A stretch of DNA of 64,000 nucleotides from Phlegmacium glaucopus. Taxonomy: Eukaryota; Basidiomycota; Agaricomycetes; Agaricales; Cortinariaceae. Positions 11,033 to 23,700 of the stretch are shown here, one piece after another (the stretch's first letter is position 1; the number at the start of each line of letters is the position of its first letter). The stretch is taken from assembly GCA_015039465.1 (NCBI GenBank), contig MU130033.1, positions 130,872 through 194,871 on the forward strand, read 5' to 3'. A program made the translations under genes and the position numbers. Below the pieces are notes generated by a model. It searched no databases. It saw nothing but the letters and a program-made list of their open reading frames with translations, and was not told where the DNA came from.

Positions 11033-12369
11033 GATTTCAAAGGAATGTGTGTGCGGGGAAGGCAGTGAAATTATAGCGGTGTACTGTGTCGAGGCAAAAC
11101 ACTGGCAAAAACTTGACAGTCGTTTGCGGTAGTATGTCGAGTTACATAAATCCAATAAACATCCCCCTTTAGCAATGTTAACGTTCCCACGGTTGTAGAA
11201 TTTGACTAACATTTACGTCTTTTGACACTGATAATGATCCAATGATCGTGCCTGGGACAACTGTTGTAATGGAGCCGACAGGAATGCACATGGAAAAGGG
11301 TACATGAAACGAGGGAAGCTGCAACGCCAACGACTAGAAAGAGAACCTGAACCTGTTAGAAATGTCATGACTGAGCGCTGAGCGCCACTACCTCGGTAGG
11401 GCAGGGCAGTAAGGCAGTCAACTCACCGACAGGGCTGTACTTCCAGACAATCGTCAAGACTCTGGATAGTATAGTCATAACACGCTCGATTCTCAAACAT
11501 TTCAACCGCATTCGAAATACTTACCTTGGCCTTACTTATCCAACCCCAACCCCAACGCGGCGGTGAAATCATGAGACGATAATGCTGAATCATATGATGA
11601 ATACATTCGGAAGTGACGCGGACGGGTGGTGGTTTTCGCCGACTTGACTGGATTTTTATGACACCGACATATAATATCCCCGTCTCGGGCTTTAGCTACG
11701 AACGTCAAATTCTACGTCGATGGCTGAGTGTTTCGTAACTTTCGTTTTCTTCTGAGGATACATACAGTAAAATTTATAATTAGATTAAATACATCGCCTA
11801 AAGACTCGGACATATGCATGCGGCAAATCTATATAAGTATACTCCCCGCAACCCATCACAGACCCATTGAGTGGTCTACACCTCACTCTAAATGTAAGAT
11901 CGTGTCAAATGACTGTTAAAGTTTTGGGTTCTCTGTAGTTATGATAGCTAGGGCTGTACCTGGGAGTCCGAGTAGTCCGACCACACACGATATCCTCGAT
12001 GTTTGACAAATTGCAAGTTTATCTATGATCGATGGTTAGTACTTAGTATCGATTCGCCAGTAAGTTAAAAGAGAAGACAGTAAAGGATGTAATCAATCAA
12101 TTCTTTGCAATTTATATAGCAATTACACGTACAATCAGAAGAACGTAAAAAAAAAATCATCAAGATATCATCGTAAATTGTCGTCGAAAATAAGTATATG
12201 TGTCTTAGTCTGTATGAAATGAATAACGTCTAGCGCTATTTCAAAACCAATGCATGCAGCGGTCGAAGTAAGTTGGATGTGAAACTAGTTTGTGGTAGGT
12301 CGGTGATCGAAAAGGAAAACGAAAGCGAACAACTTGAGGAGGAGAATAGTGTGTATATATGTAAATATA
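11033..12369. other. Gene-free stretch
   Basis: About 1.3 kb with no supported gene. It includes the upstream region of the secreted-protein gene and the 3' side of the Ran-binding-domain gene. I recognise no domain, RNA gene or repeat. Confidence 0.5.
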
Positions 12370-14452
12370 TCATGATGATGAAGCAATTGCAGCGGTAACG
12401 GATGTCGGAATTGAAGAGGTTTTGAAATGCGAACTTTGGGTAAGCGATTGTGCGAATTCTTTGAAATCCTGTTTCGAACATGCTCGGCCAGGCTAACAAA
12501 AAAAGACATGATCATCATCAACTTCCAATAAAACCGAGCCGCAGAAAGAACGTTCAGACGCACCTTGAGCGCATACACCACAACTTCCTGGTTCGTGTTT
12601 TCCCTTTGTACTGCATCTCCAGTCCCTGCCTGCGAATCAGACGACTCTTCTGCTGACGATCCTACGTTCCCTCCTACATTCCCTCCTCCAACAGCCTCTT
12701 TCAACACAATCCTAAGTACGTTTTCCTCTTCCACAAATGAACATCGGACGGTAGGTTGAACACGAAGGTTCATAGATACTTTCCAAAGCGGTTCTCGACG
12801 GAATACTACGGAGGATTAACAAGAATGAAGTAAAATATCAACGGGGCCGAAACAAACTCACATATTCTCTCATCCAAAGTCGTACGATTCGAAAGGAGCT
12901 TGACATGTCCCAACATCCCATCCGAAAAAGATTTCTCCCCTCTCTTCACGAACAACTTGACACCTTTCAACTCCAATTCAACCTCTTCTTCCTCCTCGCC
13001 GGTAATATCTGATGGAACAAAAGGCAAGGGGCGCGTTAGGATCGTATTTTTTTGTCTTATCCCAATTATATGCCCCCTCTGGGATCTAAGTGGACGATAG
13101 AATACTAACGTGTATATTTCGATGATGCCAACGTGACTTTTGGATTCCCGATATCTTTGGCTGGCTTGAAAGCTTCGATGGAATTTGATTCAGAACTTTC
13201 CAATTCATTCTTATGATCGAGAGCTGGCTCGGTGGTGGTGGGAGTAGTGGTCCAGATGGATCTTGATGATTTGAATTCGGAATGTTGGGGCTTGTTGTTG
13301 CTGCTATTGAGAGAGGCGAAAGGCGATGTTGATCCTGCGAATGCTGCGAAACCGCCAGATGAGTTGGACTTTATTAGAGTTCGTCGAGTGAGTAGGGTGG
13401 CACAGTTTAGACGAGGTGCGTTAAAAAAAACGTACAATTGCCTTGGGGGTTGATGGCCGTTTTGGGAGGGCAGCTATTGGCCGAGGTGGGTCCACTACGA
13501 CAGGTGCAAGGGTCGGGGGCTGACCAATGTGATAAGAGTTAGAAAGAACAGAAATCGATAATTGAGAACACGTACAGGGGAAACGGGCCCCGGAGATGAT
13601 TGCTCTGGAATTGGAGAGGGTGTACGAGGAGGCTCATATGCCGGAGTAGTAATGATAGGTTGCGGCTCCTGAGATGCAAAAGGCTAAAAGGTTAATATAT
13701 GATCGAACCAATCAATCAATGTCAGGCTGGCTCTTAGTATGAGATGAGAGACAAACGATTTCAATGTCCTCATCAGAGACTCCGGATGTAGTAGAATTTA
13801 ATGAGTCGGCTGCGACAATCTGGGCTCTGGGCTAATAAGAAATATAGCAAAATAAGTAAACTGGAAGGCAGTTTCAGAGTGTAAGACTGAAACATACGCG
13901 GCGATTGTCAGATTCTGATGATGGAGTCCTGCTTCGTTTGTTGGGATATATATTTGCGAGGTTCTGCATCAACCGCAAGTTCAGCTATTGTAAACACTCG
14001 TCCGGAGATACTAACATGAGGATATCCAAGTTTCTCCTGTTATTAAATGAACTAAATCCCGAGACAACAAAGATATAAAAAAGGGGGGTCCTCACATTAT
14101 CCTCATCGAAACCATCTTCTGGGACCTTCCTCTTCAGCGAATCTTGCCTTGATAAAGTAGATGTTGTGATATTCTGATCTTGAGAAGTGGTTGCATCATT
14201 CAAGTCAGATGACGGTGCTTCGCTGGACGTCTTCTCCTCAAGTTGTTCCAAGTCGGCCTCGTGCAGAGAAACAGGTCCAGATCTATAACATCACAAAATG
14301 GGTTGGGGGGCGTCTCATTAACTGAATTTGTGGATGGATAGTAGTAGATCGTACAAGCCAGCGCCAAACTTCCGCGTACATGCATAACCGACTGTGGCAG
14401 CGAATGTTGCAATTCCAGCGACAACAAAGTTGAAATCGTTGACAGGAAACAT
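12370..14452 (-). CDS. Ran-binding-domain (RanBD1) protein of Yrb2/RanBP3 type with predicted N-terminal membrane helix
   Basis: RanBD1 domains bind Ran-GTP. Yrb2/RanBP3 proteins help Crm1-dependent nuclear export. The C-terminal domain is spread over exons: EEEEEVELELKGVKLFVKRG and FSDGMLGHVKLLSNRTTLDE (12870-13010), then REPLWKVSMNLRVQPTVRCS (12730-12800), NQEVVVYALKVRL (12560), and GRACSKQDFKEFAQSL to the stop at 12370. A linker of about 40 residues splits the domain between ENVLRIVLKEAV and NQEVV. The middle is Ser/Pro/Thr-rich with basic clusters (SLKRKVPEDGF, PNKRSRTPSSESDNRR) that could be nuclear-localisation signals. The start at 14452 gives MFPVNDFNFVVAGIATFAAT and VGYACTRKFGAG, a hydrophobic helix ending in basic residues. 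It is joined by an intron (about 14283-14352) to SGPVSLHEADLEQLEE. Internal start codons downstream would remove the helix, so the anchor depends on this start. Confidence 0.75.
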
Positions 14453-15351
14453 TGGTAGTTTTTACAAAACTGTCCAAATAAAAGATGAATGATGGATGGG
14501 GTTTAGATTTCTTTGAATGTGAAAAGAGTTATTTAGAGAAGAGCCATTGTTCTTTAAGATAAATGCTTGTACATACTCTGAAAATTTGCGTTACAACCCC
14601 CGAAATCAGCGACCGGTGAGGAGGGGGGGGGGGGGTTTGCGTCGGGAAGAAAAATGAGAAAGGCGGGATTTAACGAAGATGCAAGCTTTAAAGACCCTAT
14701 TTTTGTTGCAACCCATATTCATCATGGTCTGCCTTGCTGCGAACACGAGTCATTATTCATTTCGGGCCGAGAGCATAAGATGAACTAAAATAAAACACGT
14801 GTTGTCCTCACTGATAAGGCCACTGGTAGCGACTCCACACACCTCTCTCGACGGATATTGAAAATCCTCGTCAGGGCCCATCACAGCCATGATATTACCC
14901 TCAAAAAAATAGGAACTACTTATTGTAGTACCAAAATGTTATAGAGTTATCTCGTTGGAGGGAGGAAGAGCCCTTTCCTTGTCGTTAGTTGAATTTCGGA
15001 ACTTCGAAACGTCAAAATGGTGAACTCACCTTCGGAACTCGGCGTTTCGAAATGATAAGAACATCAGAACAACTGATGTTACCAAGCTCTCCACCAAACA
15101 CCACGGTGTGCAGTCATGGTGCTTCAAGATATTAAAAAGAAGCGGAAAGAAAGATATCTTCAAGCGCAAGTCGAGATTGCACTTAGCGAGTGAAAGGCTC
15201 TTGTATATTTGGCTCCCCCGAAGCAAACAACGGATCTTCTTATTCCCCACGTCCAATCCGACTCTATCCGACTCCACGGGGAAGACATTTCAACGAGAGT
15301 CCTTCTTCTAATTTTAATTCTTTGGTTCTGACGCCAACTGGCTGAGCCGGT
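14453..15351. other. Divergent intergenic stretch with a G-run
   Basis: This is the region between the divergently read RanBD and mitochondrial-carrier genes. It holds a run of about 15 Gs near 14619-14635 and mixed-sequence DNA. No gene is supported; short open frames around 15026-15311 show no family resemblance. Confidence 0.5.
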
Positions 15352-16858
15352 ATGACCATAATAATAAGTGATGATGCCCCAGGTGCGTTTTGATGGACAC
15401 TCCCTTTTTTGTTATTAAAATGCATGACAATCGTTCTCCCCCCAAGTCGCGCTTAATCCAACGATCGATTTCATCGCTGGAACTGTCGCCGTGCGCTAAT
15501 CTTTCCTTTGAAAAAAATGTCACATCCTCGAACCCAAACTGCATAGGGTATCGCCAGTCTTATTGTCGGGTTCCCTTTTGATACAGGTTCTTTTCAATCG
15601 TTCTTCCTTCCAATAGTCGCCAGTGATACAATTGTACTGGGACCCTATATCAACAGTGAAGGTTAGATTTCAGAATCCGGTTGTCGCCAGCAAATATCAC
15701 TCGACTATACATGCTATCACTACGATTGTGCGCGAAGAGCGATTTATTGGATTATACAAGGGTATAATGTCCCCTCTGGTGAATGATTTAGGGTTTTTTT
15801 GATTTCCTTCCCGACTCAAAGTTATTGGAAGGCAACAGTGGCATTGATGAATGGATTGGTTTTTGCATCTTATAGATTTTTCATGAAAGTTCAACTTGAT
15901 AATCCCAATTCAATACCGACGATTGCACAGATTGCTTTGGCTGGCGCAGGAAGTGGTATTGTTTCCTCGTATGTGACTAGTTTTTTTTTTCGTCTAGAAA
16001 GAGATACAACTCAAAAGTCTTTTGGCCCTTGTAGAATCGTAACCACCCCCACAGAGTTGATCAAAATTCGACAACAATCTTTGCTCACGCAGACAACGGC
16101 TCGGAAAGTTGCGCTTCAGATAGTTCGCGAAAACGGCATAGCTGGTCTGTATCGTGGAATCGTGGTGACCGCCTTGAGAGACTGTGGCTATGGAGCGTAC
16201 TTTGCAGCTGTAAATCAAAAAATTCCCTGCCAGTCTTCGTACGGGTCCGTTGAATACGGGCCCATCAGACTGATTCTTTGTTCTTTCTTTTTTTTCTGCT
16301 CAGTATGAGGCCACATGTCGTTATTTGTCTTCCTCTTCTCCCGATCCATTAGGACTCCTCGCACAAGCCGAGACCCAACTTTCCTGGCCTTCATTGCTAT
16401 TGGCAGGTGGCATAGCAGGAATAGGTGAGCTCACCTTTGTAACTTTTTTGACAGATCATTGATACCCTATCGTCTCCAGCGGGCTGGGTAGCCACTTTCC
16501 CGCTTGATGTTGTGAAAACTCGTATGCAAGGCAGTCAGCCGATGCTCGCACCTTCGGCAGCCTCGGCTGTGTCCCCTAATACTCATTCGACAACACCGTT
16601 ACTCGGACAGCCATCTCCTGCATTGCGAGATACCAATCCTTATCGAACTATACTCTCAACCATTATTCATTCCTATCGGACAGAAGGCATCGGCGTTTTT
16701 TTTCGAGGGTTGTCACCTACTCTGATAAGGTAGGTCAAGCATAACCGTTCTCCTTTTCAAAAGTTCTTACTTGCGTTCTTTTCTCTAAAATAAGAGCTGT
16801 GCCAGTTAATATGGCGATGTTTGCAACCTTCGAAGCAGTGGTGCACGCATTTTCATAG
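15352..16858 (+). CDS. Mitochondrial carrier (SLC25) family protein, amino-acid/carnitine-like
   Basis: This is an inner-membrane metabolite exchanger with the usual three repeats. The start at 15352 gives MTIIISDDAPVALNPTIDFI after an intron at 15383-15446. Repeat one has the signature PFDTVKVRFQ, created by splicing at 15586/15657. Repeat two has SPLATVALMNGLVFASYRFF and TPTELIKIRQQ (after an intron ending near 16033). Repeat three has LLLAGGIAGIAGWVATFPLD then VVKTRMQ. Each repeat also ends in a G-x-x-G-x-x-x-G-type helix (GLYKGIMSPL, GLYRGIVVTALRD, GVFFRGLSPTLIR). The last exon reads AVPVNMAMFATFEAVVHAFS. The second-repeat TPTELIKI, where PxD is replaced, resembles carnitine and basic amino-acid carriers (SLC25A29/45/47-like, yeast Ymc/Ort-type). 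The substrate is not decided by what I can see. Six or more short introns are present. Confidence 0.88.
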
Positions 16859-18380
16859 TAAGAACATGCTGTTAGTGTACGGGGGAAACTAAAAGCAGGT
16901 TTGAGTATAGGCTTTCTCGATGAATGGCTTTGATGTTTGTCGTCTGTCAAAATAGCTTTCAGTGTGTCAAGCAAACGGCGAGCCGGATGTTGCTCCAGAT
17001 ACAGGCTTCACAAGTTCGAGCCTCTGGTTCGAAACATAGATTTTTGTTCCGAAAACTTCCGAGAGAGCTATGCAATGAAGGCCTGGAACGTTAAAACTAA
17101 AAACCTCAAGATGTAAAAAGGCCAAAATAACTCAGTTGAACGGATTTCCGATGACGCACTTGCGCGAGCTTTTTGTTGAACGGGATTCGTCATGAAAGGA
17201 AAAACAAAAACGAAAGTTTGAGCTTCGCCACCTCCAACTCTCTCATGTCAACGCGTCACTGCTGGCATGAGATACTTGGAACAAGGGCCAGAGACGTATA
17301 CTTACATCATTATAGGCACCATTTGTACTTCATCCCTTCTTTCTGGGGTTCTGTGGCAACCATCATAAATGTTCGAATTGCAATGTCCAACGTGCTAGTG
17401 AAGGGCATTGCGAAAGCATATACTGCTCGACAATGGAATTGATCCACATTTCAGTTCCGATGGGTAGAGAGTAGTTGGCCGAAGCCTGGGGAGAACTGAG
17501 AGCATCAGCCTGAGGTAGGATACCGTCACCGGTAGTAACGTTAGCGTTAACCGGCGCCGATATGAGGTCATAAACATGATAATAATAATAGGCCTTGGGT
17601 CTAGCCAACTGAAGCGTGCACGGGTGTACCTGGTAGTAAGGTTAGTCTCAGCTCGCACATACGGAGGTAAGTTAAACGGTCTGGGCCTCTTGAATACGAC
17701 CCAAAATTATATCAATCACTGGTTCACAAGCAACGAACCGGTGTGCGTGTGTGTGTTAAAATGGATTTCGATAGATTTGGAAATCCTACGATTCTCCTCT
17801 CCCTTTGAAGACCCAGGATGGGTTTGTTGCTGTGACGACATACTAGTAGGCTAAAGATAGCTTTTCATGGATAAAACATAGGACCGGATCTCGGACTCTC
17901 TGCTGAACTAATATAAAATAGGTTTTTTTTTCATAATAATGATCTGCCAGAAAATACATGTCCATAGTATAAGTACAACATTGAAAGCGTGGATGGGGTA
18001 TGAAAAGTAAAAGAGGGATATAGATGCGGGGTGGTGTTACAATGTTGTTCTAATTAAATATATTAGTAAAGAGGAATTCGAAACCGTCCAGACTTATTTT
18101 TAGATGAGCGTTGAGGACGCAAGAGGTATTGGGCGGGACGTGTATCTGGGTAACCCGAGACGAGAGCTGGAGAGACGAGGCGAGAGCGAGGCGGATAAGC
18201 AAAGCATGCAGACAGTCGAAAACATTGAATCCACTATTATATAAGACGTCGTGTATGATAGCGCGAGAACTTCTGAAGGGTGACACGAGATCCATCCAGT
18301 GGACAATTTAGGTACCGATAGACCAAAGATAGAGAGGACCAGAGCCGCAAAGATAGCGAGGAGCGATAGTGTTTCTTCGC
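16859..18380. other. Intergenic stretch containing one unresolved minus-strand frame
   Basis: About 1.5 kb without a confident gene. On the minus strand at 17363-17608 an 81-codon frame reads YYYYHVYDLISAPVNANVTT and continues with a composition like real protein (NYSLPIGTEMWINSIVEQYM). I could not find flanking exons or recognise it. It could be one exon of a small gene or a relic. A frame at 18050-18295 more likely belongs to the 3' UTR of the next gene. Confidence 0.4.
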
Positions 18381-20497
18381 TTAGTCAGTCTCCATCTGGT
18401 CTCCATCATAGCTTTGTTCATCATCCAAAACAATCCTCCTTCCTCCCACTCTCTTGGCTTCAGCATATAGCTCCTCTCGAGCTTTGAAATCAGCCGTCAG
18501 GTTCCCGAGTTCGATCAGCGCCTCGGAACGTAAACTTTTCATCCGATGCAAGTCAATTTCAAGCCCCACTGATGCGTTCCCACTTTCTTCCCCGTCATCA
18601 TCATCATCATCACTCTCAGATTCCATTCTGTGCTTCGAGTCAATGTCTTGTTCTACCTCGACGGTATTCTCAATATCGTCTTCAATCAAAGCTATCGCTT
18701 GTTCAAAGAACATCGAGGCGTTCTTGAAATACTCTCTCCCATCTTCAGCATCTTCTGTATCTAGAACGTTCGGATAGTCCCAGTTTGCCGTAAGTTCTTC
18801 CATCTTGGCCGTTCCCATTGTGAGATTACATTTGGCTCTTAGGTCCAGAAATTTCTGGGGCTTCATATTAGGTTCTATCTTGATTTGACTGACAACACCA
18901 TCAGCCCATCTGGCCCATCGTAATCGTCCGCTAGGAGTTTCGCTATTTTCAGCAACGAGGAGTACTTCAGAGGCCATGGTATAAATCTCTTGAGGACGAT
19001 CAGGGCCGCTGCGTTCTAGTGCAGGATCTGGTGGGGGGGAAGGTGTGGGAGATGTATGCATTGGCGAAGGAGCTGATGGATTGTTTTTGACAGGGACGTT
19101 TCGTGGATGGGGCATATAGAAGATCGCGCGTGAGAGGTGATCTTCTGCGAAGGTCATGATTTCATCGGGGGTTAACGTATCAAGCGACAATCGTCTCGTA
19201 AACGGCGGACGTAGGAAGGAAATCGTAGCAAAAACTGAGGCCCGAGGCCAGTCGGGTTCGTCAGCGGTATATGTCCTGAATGGAGTGGGAAGACTAGGTG
19301 GCGGCACTTTGAAATTCCTGTAGTCTGGTATGGCAGGGGGTTCTCGAAGTTTTGGATTCTCTTTCCTTCTTTTGAGGAGCTCGGCGGCGAGTTTGACGAG
19401 AGTGCGTCCCCAACTCGCAGACATGCGCCAGTCTTCGGGCATAGATTTAGGTACGCGGCCGCTCGTGCGGATGGGAAGGCTTTCACCCGATTCAAAGACA
19501 TCGATGGCGGCGAGCCAGTATGGGGTAGGCGTCTTTGGTTCACCTTCAAGTACAAGTGAAGGATCCGAATCAATGATGCAGCCGAATGTCAACAGAGCAG
19601 TGCCGAGAACAGTATGGAACGCGGTCGGTAAATCGACACAAGGGCTATCGATAGTGGAGAAGGTCAAAATATATTTAGACAAAAGATCGATAACGTCTTG
19701 GATTAAAAAAATAAATTTACCATTCTTCTTTTTCGGGTGGCGGTGATGGTAGTGGAAAGAGCATGGCTTGCTGCCCTTGACTGCGCCTAGAGGCGCTGTA
19801 GCTGGGGTCGTTGTACCATTCACGAATTACTGGAGGTGGAGCGGGGGGAGGTGGTGCTACCACCTTTTTTTTATGTAGGGGAGCGGCGAAGACAACAGAA
19901 GGATCCGGATAAATCTTCAAACAATGATGACATTCCTGGATAACAGCGCGCAAAGTGTGGATGGCATCGGATAAATTATGGTCTATAATTTTTTTTGAGA
20001 CAACTTATCGAAACAAGATCATACGAATGCGAAAAAAAGGTTTTACCGTCGTATATGTTTTTGGCTTCAGTAGCAAGATCTCGGAGGTCTTTCCAGTCAT
20101 CTAGACTGAATGAATCCTTGTTTGAAGAAGGTTGTCCAGGTCCTACAATAGTTGAAGTATCCAGAATTTTAGCTCCTGTTTTCCATTTGTTCAGTCGGTC
20201 TGGATGAGTAGTACACATATGTGAATAATCCCAATACGATACGGGTAATTCGACCCTGATTTCCTCTGGAGGAGGTGAAGGTGAGGTACGCCTCCGCTTG
20301 GAGGATGTAGAGGATGAGTCGGAAACGTCACCAGAAGAACAATTATTCTGTTTTTTTTTAGAACCGACGTTGGAAGTGGTGGTGGTGGTATTAACGACGA
20401 TGGTGGTGGTAAGAGAGTTGGCCAAACGTGGATGCTGTGTCCCACGAACCTTCCATAGGCCTTTCGGCCTGGCGCCGTTGAACGGGGGGGACGCCAT
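18381..20497 (-). CDS. ETT1/Nro1-like TPR-type protein (tentative)
   Basis: The protein begins MASPPFNGARPKGLWKVRGT (start at 20497; an in-frame ATG at 20548 is an alternative). A Ser/Thr/Asn-rich segment with the basic patch SSKRRRTSP follows. Helical blocks come next: DDWKDLRDLATEAKNIYDGK, LRAVIQECHHCLKIYPDPSV, and after an intron near 19650-19730, DLPTAFHTVLGTALLTFG. Then come PYWLAAIDVFESGESLPIRT and EDWRMSASWGRTLVKLA. The C-terminus has FFEQAIALIEDD and EALIELGNLTADFKAREELY, with an Asp/Glu tract between and an acidic end. Helical repeats plus an acidic segment and an 'ALxxLGNLxxxxxxRExxYxxA' ending resemble fungal Ett1/Nro1, which act in translation termination and oxygen-dependent hydroxylase control. 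That match is from general layout only. It is clearly a conserved-looking, spliced gene, but the name is uncertain. Confidence 0.55.
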
Positions 20498-20797
20498 CGT
20501 CGTCGTACTCGGTGCGCTCTGGTAGTTGTAAGTAGAGAAGAGCAGCATTGATTTTCGGAGATCTCGTCCTTACTTCAAAAAGCCAGAAATATATATATAT
20601 ATTTGAACCGAAAACGATTGCAGAACAAATTGCAGTTCACGCCGGCTCAGATTCTGGACCCTGGAATCCCGGCTTTAGAGCCTTCGCTTAGATAAAGGAA
20701 TTCATGGTTGTCTAGAACGCAAGGTCCATGGGTCGAGACCCATTCCAGGCTTATTTACTCTTTATAGTAGTTTATTATAGGCAGATTATATTATATA

Positions 20798-23700
20798 TCA
20801 CATTCGTCGTCCTCCTTTACCCCATTTTACAATTAAAAATTCAGTAAGAAATTCATACAGTTCCCGCTGCGCGCCCCGGCGGTTTATACTATGATCGCTA
20901 CAGGGCGAAAAACTCAGCAACATGTCATCAGGATATACATACCCCCACGCGTACCTGTCCGTAAACATCCTGAATCGGAAATTCCGAATGTGGTTCCTAG
21001 TGAACATGTCTAACAAGTGGGCAGAGTTGGCAAAATGCACATTGTCGTCCGCACTTCCCTGTGCTAGTAAGAAATCGGTGTTGCGAAATCCCGTCACATT
21101 TGTTATGGAGGCGTTGATATAGCCACCAGGGTTATTCTGAGGAAGGTCCATGTATCGTTCCGTATAGATGGAGTCTATTAAAAATTAACATTAGTTAATT
21201 GCTTCACTATAGGAGGATGCTCTCACCATATAAAGCCCAGCTGACCACGGGCTACGACAATCACCAAACTGATCAGTCATCAAGGTTTATTTGAAGGAAA
21301 AAGCCCACACAGAACAGCGCGAACGGCTTGTTGCTAGGCTAGACTTTAGGGACTCGACTCACCGCGACTGCCATCGCCAACGAATGAATCTTTGCATTGG
21401 CTTCCACAACCTTAGAACTCATGAAACCACCATACGACTATAAATTCCAAAAGCGCAAGGGATCATGAGTGAGTTGAATTATGTGTTTCGTTTAATGAAT
21501 GAAGGCGGATAAAAGAGGACGGACGGCCCATGAAAAATGTAGAATGAGTCAAGGTTAGACTTACCCAGCCCCAGATCCCAATTCGTTTCGGATCCACGTA
21601 TGGCTTCTTGGCCCAGGCTCTACATAAGATTATCAGTCGGAGATTTGGGAGACAAGTCCAAAGGGTTTCGGACGGTTCGTTACGTTCACAGAACCAAGCA
21701 AGCAGGAAATAGAAAACAAACCGAGTAGCCAACATGCCGAGAAACAGGAACCAAAACGGCATGATGTTTGATTGTTGAGAATTGTCCAGACCAAGTCTTT
21801 GGAGACAACGGTCCTTAAATCCCTTATCAATCGGACACCCACAGCCATGGGAAGATAAAGGGGAAAAGAAAAAAAGACCATGAAAGAGATACTCACTTCG
21901 CAGCATTAATTTGATCAATGGTCTCGAAGAACCCAAGGTTCCCTTTCACTGGATTTCTTAACTTTCGACCTTTATAACCAGTACCACGCCCATCAACGAC
22001 GACGACAATGTATTGCAGCCCACATGTGACATATTGGTGCCAGTCACGACGGAAAGTAAGATCAACAAGTTGGCTCATAGGACCACCATATCTGACGATT
22101 CGGTAACAAGGATAACAATTCCAGAGGGCATCAAGCGATGAGAATCGGAGGAAAGTAGTCAAGGAAAGAAAAAGAGGATCAGTACAGAGTTGACTAAGGT
22201 CCGGACCTATATCATCACTTACACGCGGAATAAGACAGGATACTTGGTTCGTCCAGAATCATCCATACGTGGAGGACGGAGTTCCATGACATTCAACTCT
22301 ATGAGATTCGTGAGATAATAAAATTAAATGGGGAAAGTTAACCTTCCCGTTACTAGTAGAGTGGAGATAGGCGCCACTCACCATAACCATCACTCATTAT
22401 AGTTGAAGTCGTAATAGTAGCCGCCTCGTAAAGTAAAGTAGTATTCCCAAGTGCTTCATTCATTTCCAACTCATGAGTAAATGCTAAAAAGTGATCGAAA
22501 ACCCCGAATTCAACCCGATCAGTATTTTGGATCTTATTATATAAAAGAAAGCAAGAGCTTACATGGATTATCAGTCTGGACAATTTTATACCACGGTGTA
22601 CCTGGACCTTGATAGTTGAGCACATAGAAGCCCGCCTGAGGTGAGAACTTGGCAGCGTAATAAGACGGCTTCGTGACGTCTGTTAGGGCTTTGGGTTCGA
22701 CAAGCTTCTCCGAGCTTAATGTAGGTATCGGAATGGAAAAGATGTGTCGTTCAATCGAAGGTTTAGCGGCTACAAAATAGCTAGAAAGATAACGCAAGTA
22801 AGATAAAAGTTGACTCGGTAGCTTCATAAATTAGAAAAAATACCGACATAAGGCCTTTCTTTGCATCTATACCTTGAATTTTATTGGTTACCTCCCATGG
22901 GCCCGAGGTAAGAAAACGAGGGGTATCACTGCTGGCAGAGCTAAAGAGCGCAATATGATTGAATCCTTCAGGATTAGGCACGATGTCTAAGTAAGCGTCG
23001 GTACCAACGACCACGCTCGAGTCTGGAGGCAACGGATATATTCTTTGACCCTATCCAAAGCCAAATCTAGAATTAGAGGAGCATATCGCCACAAGAGAGA
23101 AATCACAAACATAATCAATCCACCCATCATCTCCCTCTTCGCCGTGCTTACCCAACTTTCTTACAACCTTTCCAAGCGCTCTTGATTGGACACCGCCAAC
23201 AGCATCCAAATTAAACAAGACCACACTGCCATCATCAGCATTCCTATTCACCTCCCTTACTATGAGTGATGAATTTCCGACCCATGCAACCTCCATAATC
23301 ACGCTATCCTTAACAGGATGCCGACCATCCCAGTCTAGAGTAAGGGTCTCGTCCGGTTGAGGGAACCCCATGGAGTCCTCACCGCCATTGTTAGCTTGGT
23401 ATCTGGCCAAATCGAATACATGCACAGATACAAGCGGATTGTCGAAACCAGGCTTGGGGTACTTCATCGTCACTTCCGATGTATACGGAATGATGCTGCT
23501 GGAAGAGTCCGTCGGGTTGTATATGGGGAATGTATATTCTCTCACTGCAGTTTCGTCGAATGCTAAAAAGGCAACTTTGGAAGAATCAGGAGACCACCAG
23601 AGGGCAAAGTCGGCTGAGAAGATCTCCTCTTCATAAACCCAGTCCGGAACACCGTGGAAGAGGGAAGCATTGCCTGAGGTGGTTACCTGGATTGGCTCTG

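Noticed and set aside
10396..11076. 226-codon plus frame across the secreted-protein gene
   Set aside because: It is the antisense shadow of the minus-strand exon with its signal peptide and of the intron and promoter.
18111..18487. Possible small genes between 18.1 and 18.5 kb
   Set aside because: They fall in the 3' region of the ETT1-like gene and show no family resemblance.
20677..20752. tRNA-like stretch with a good T-arm stem (ATGGG...CCCAT)
   Set aside because: The loop is six bases, the anticodon stem has mismatches, and the acceptor ends do not pair. A covariance-model search would settle it; I do not call a tRNA.
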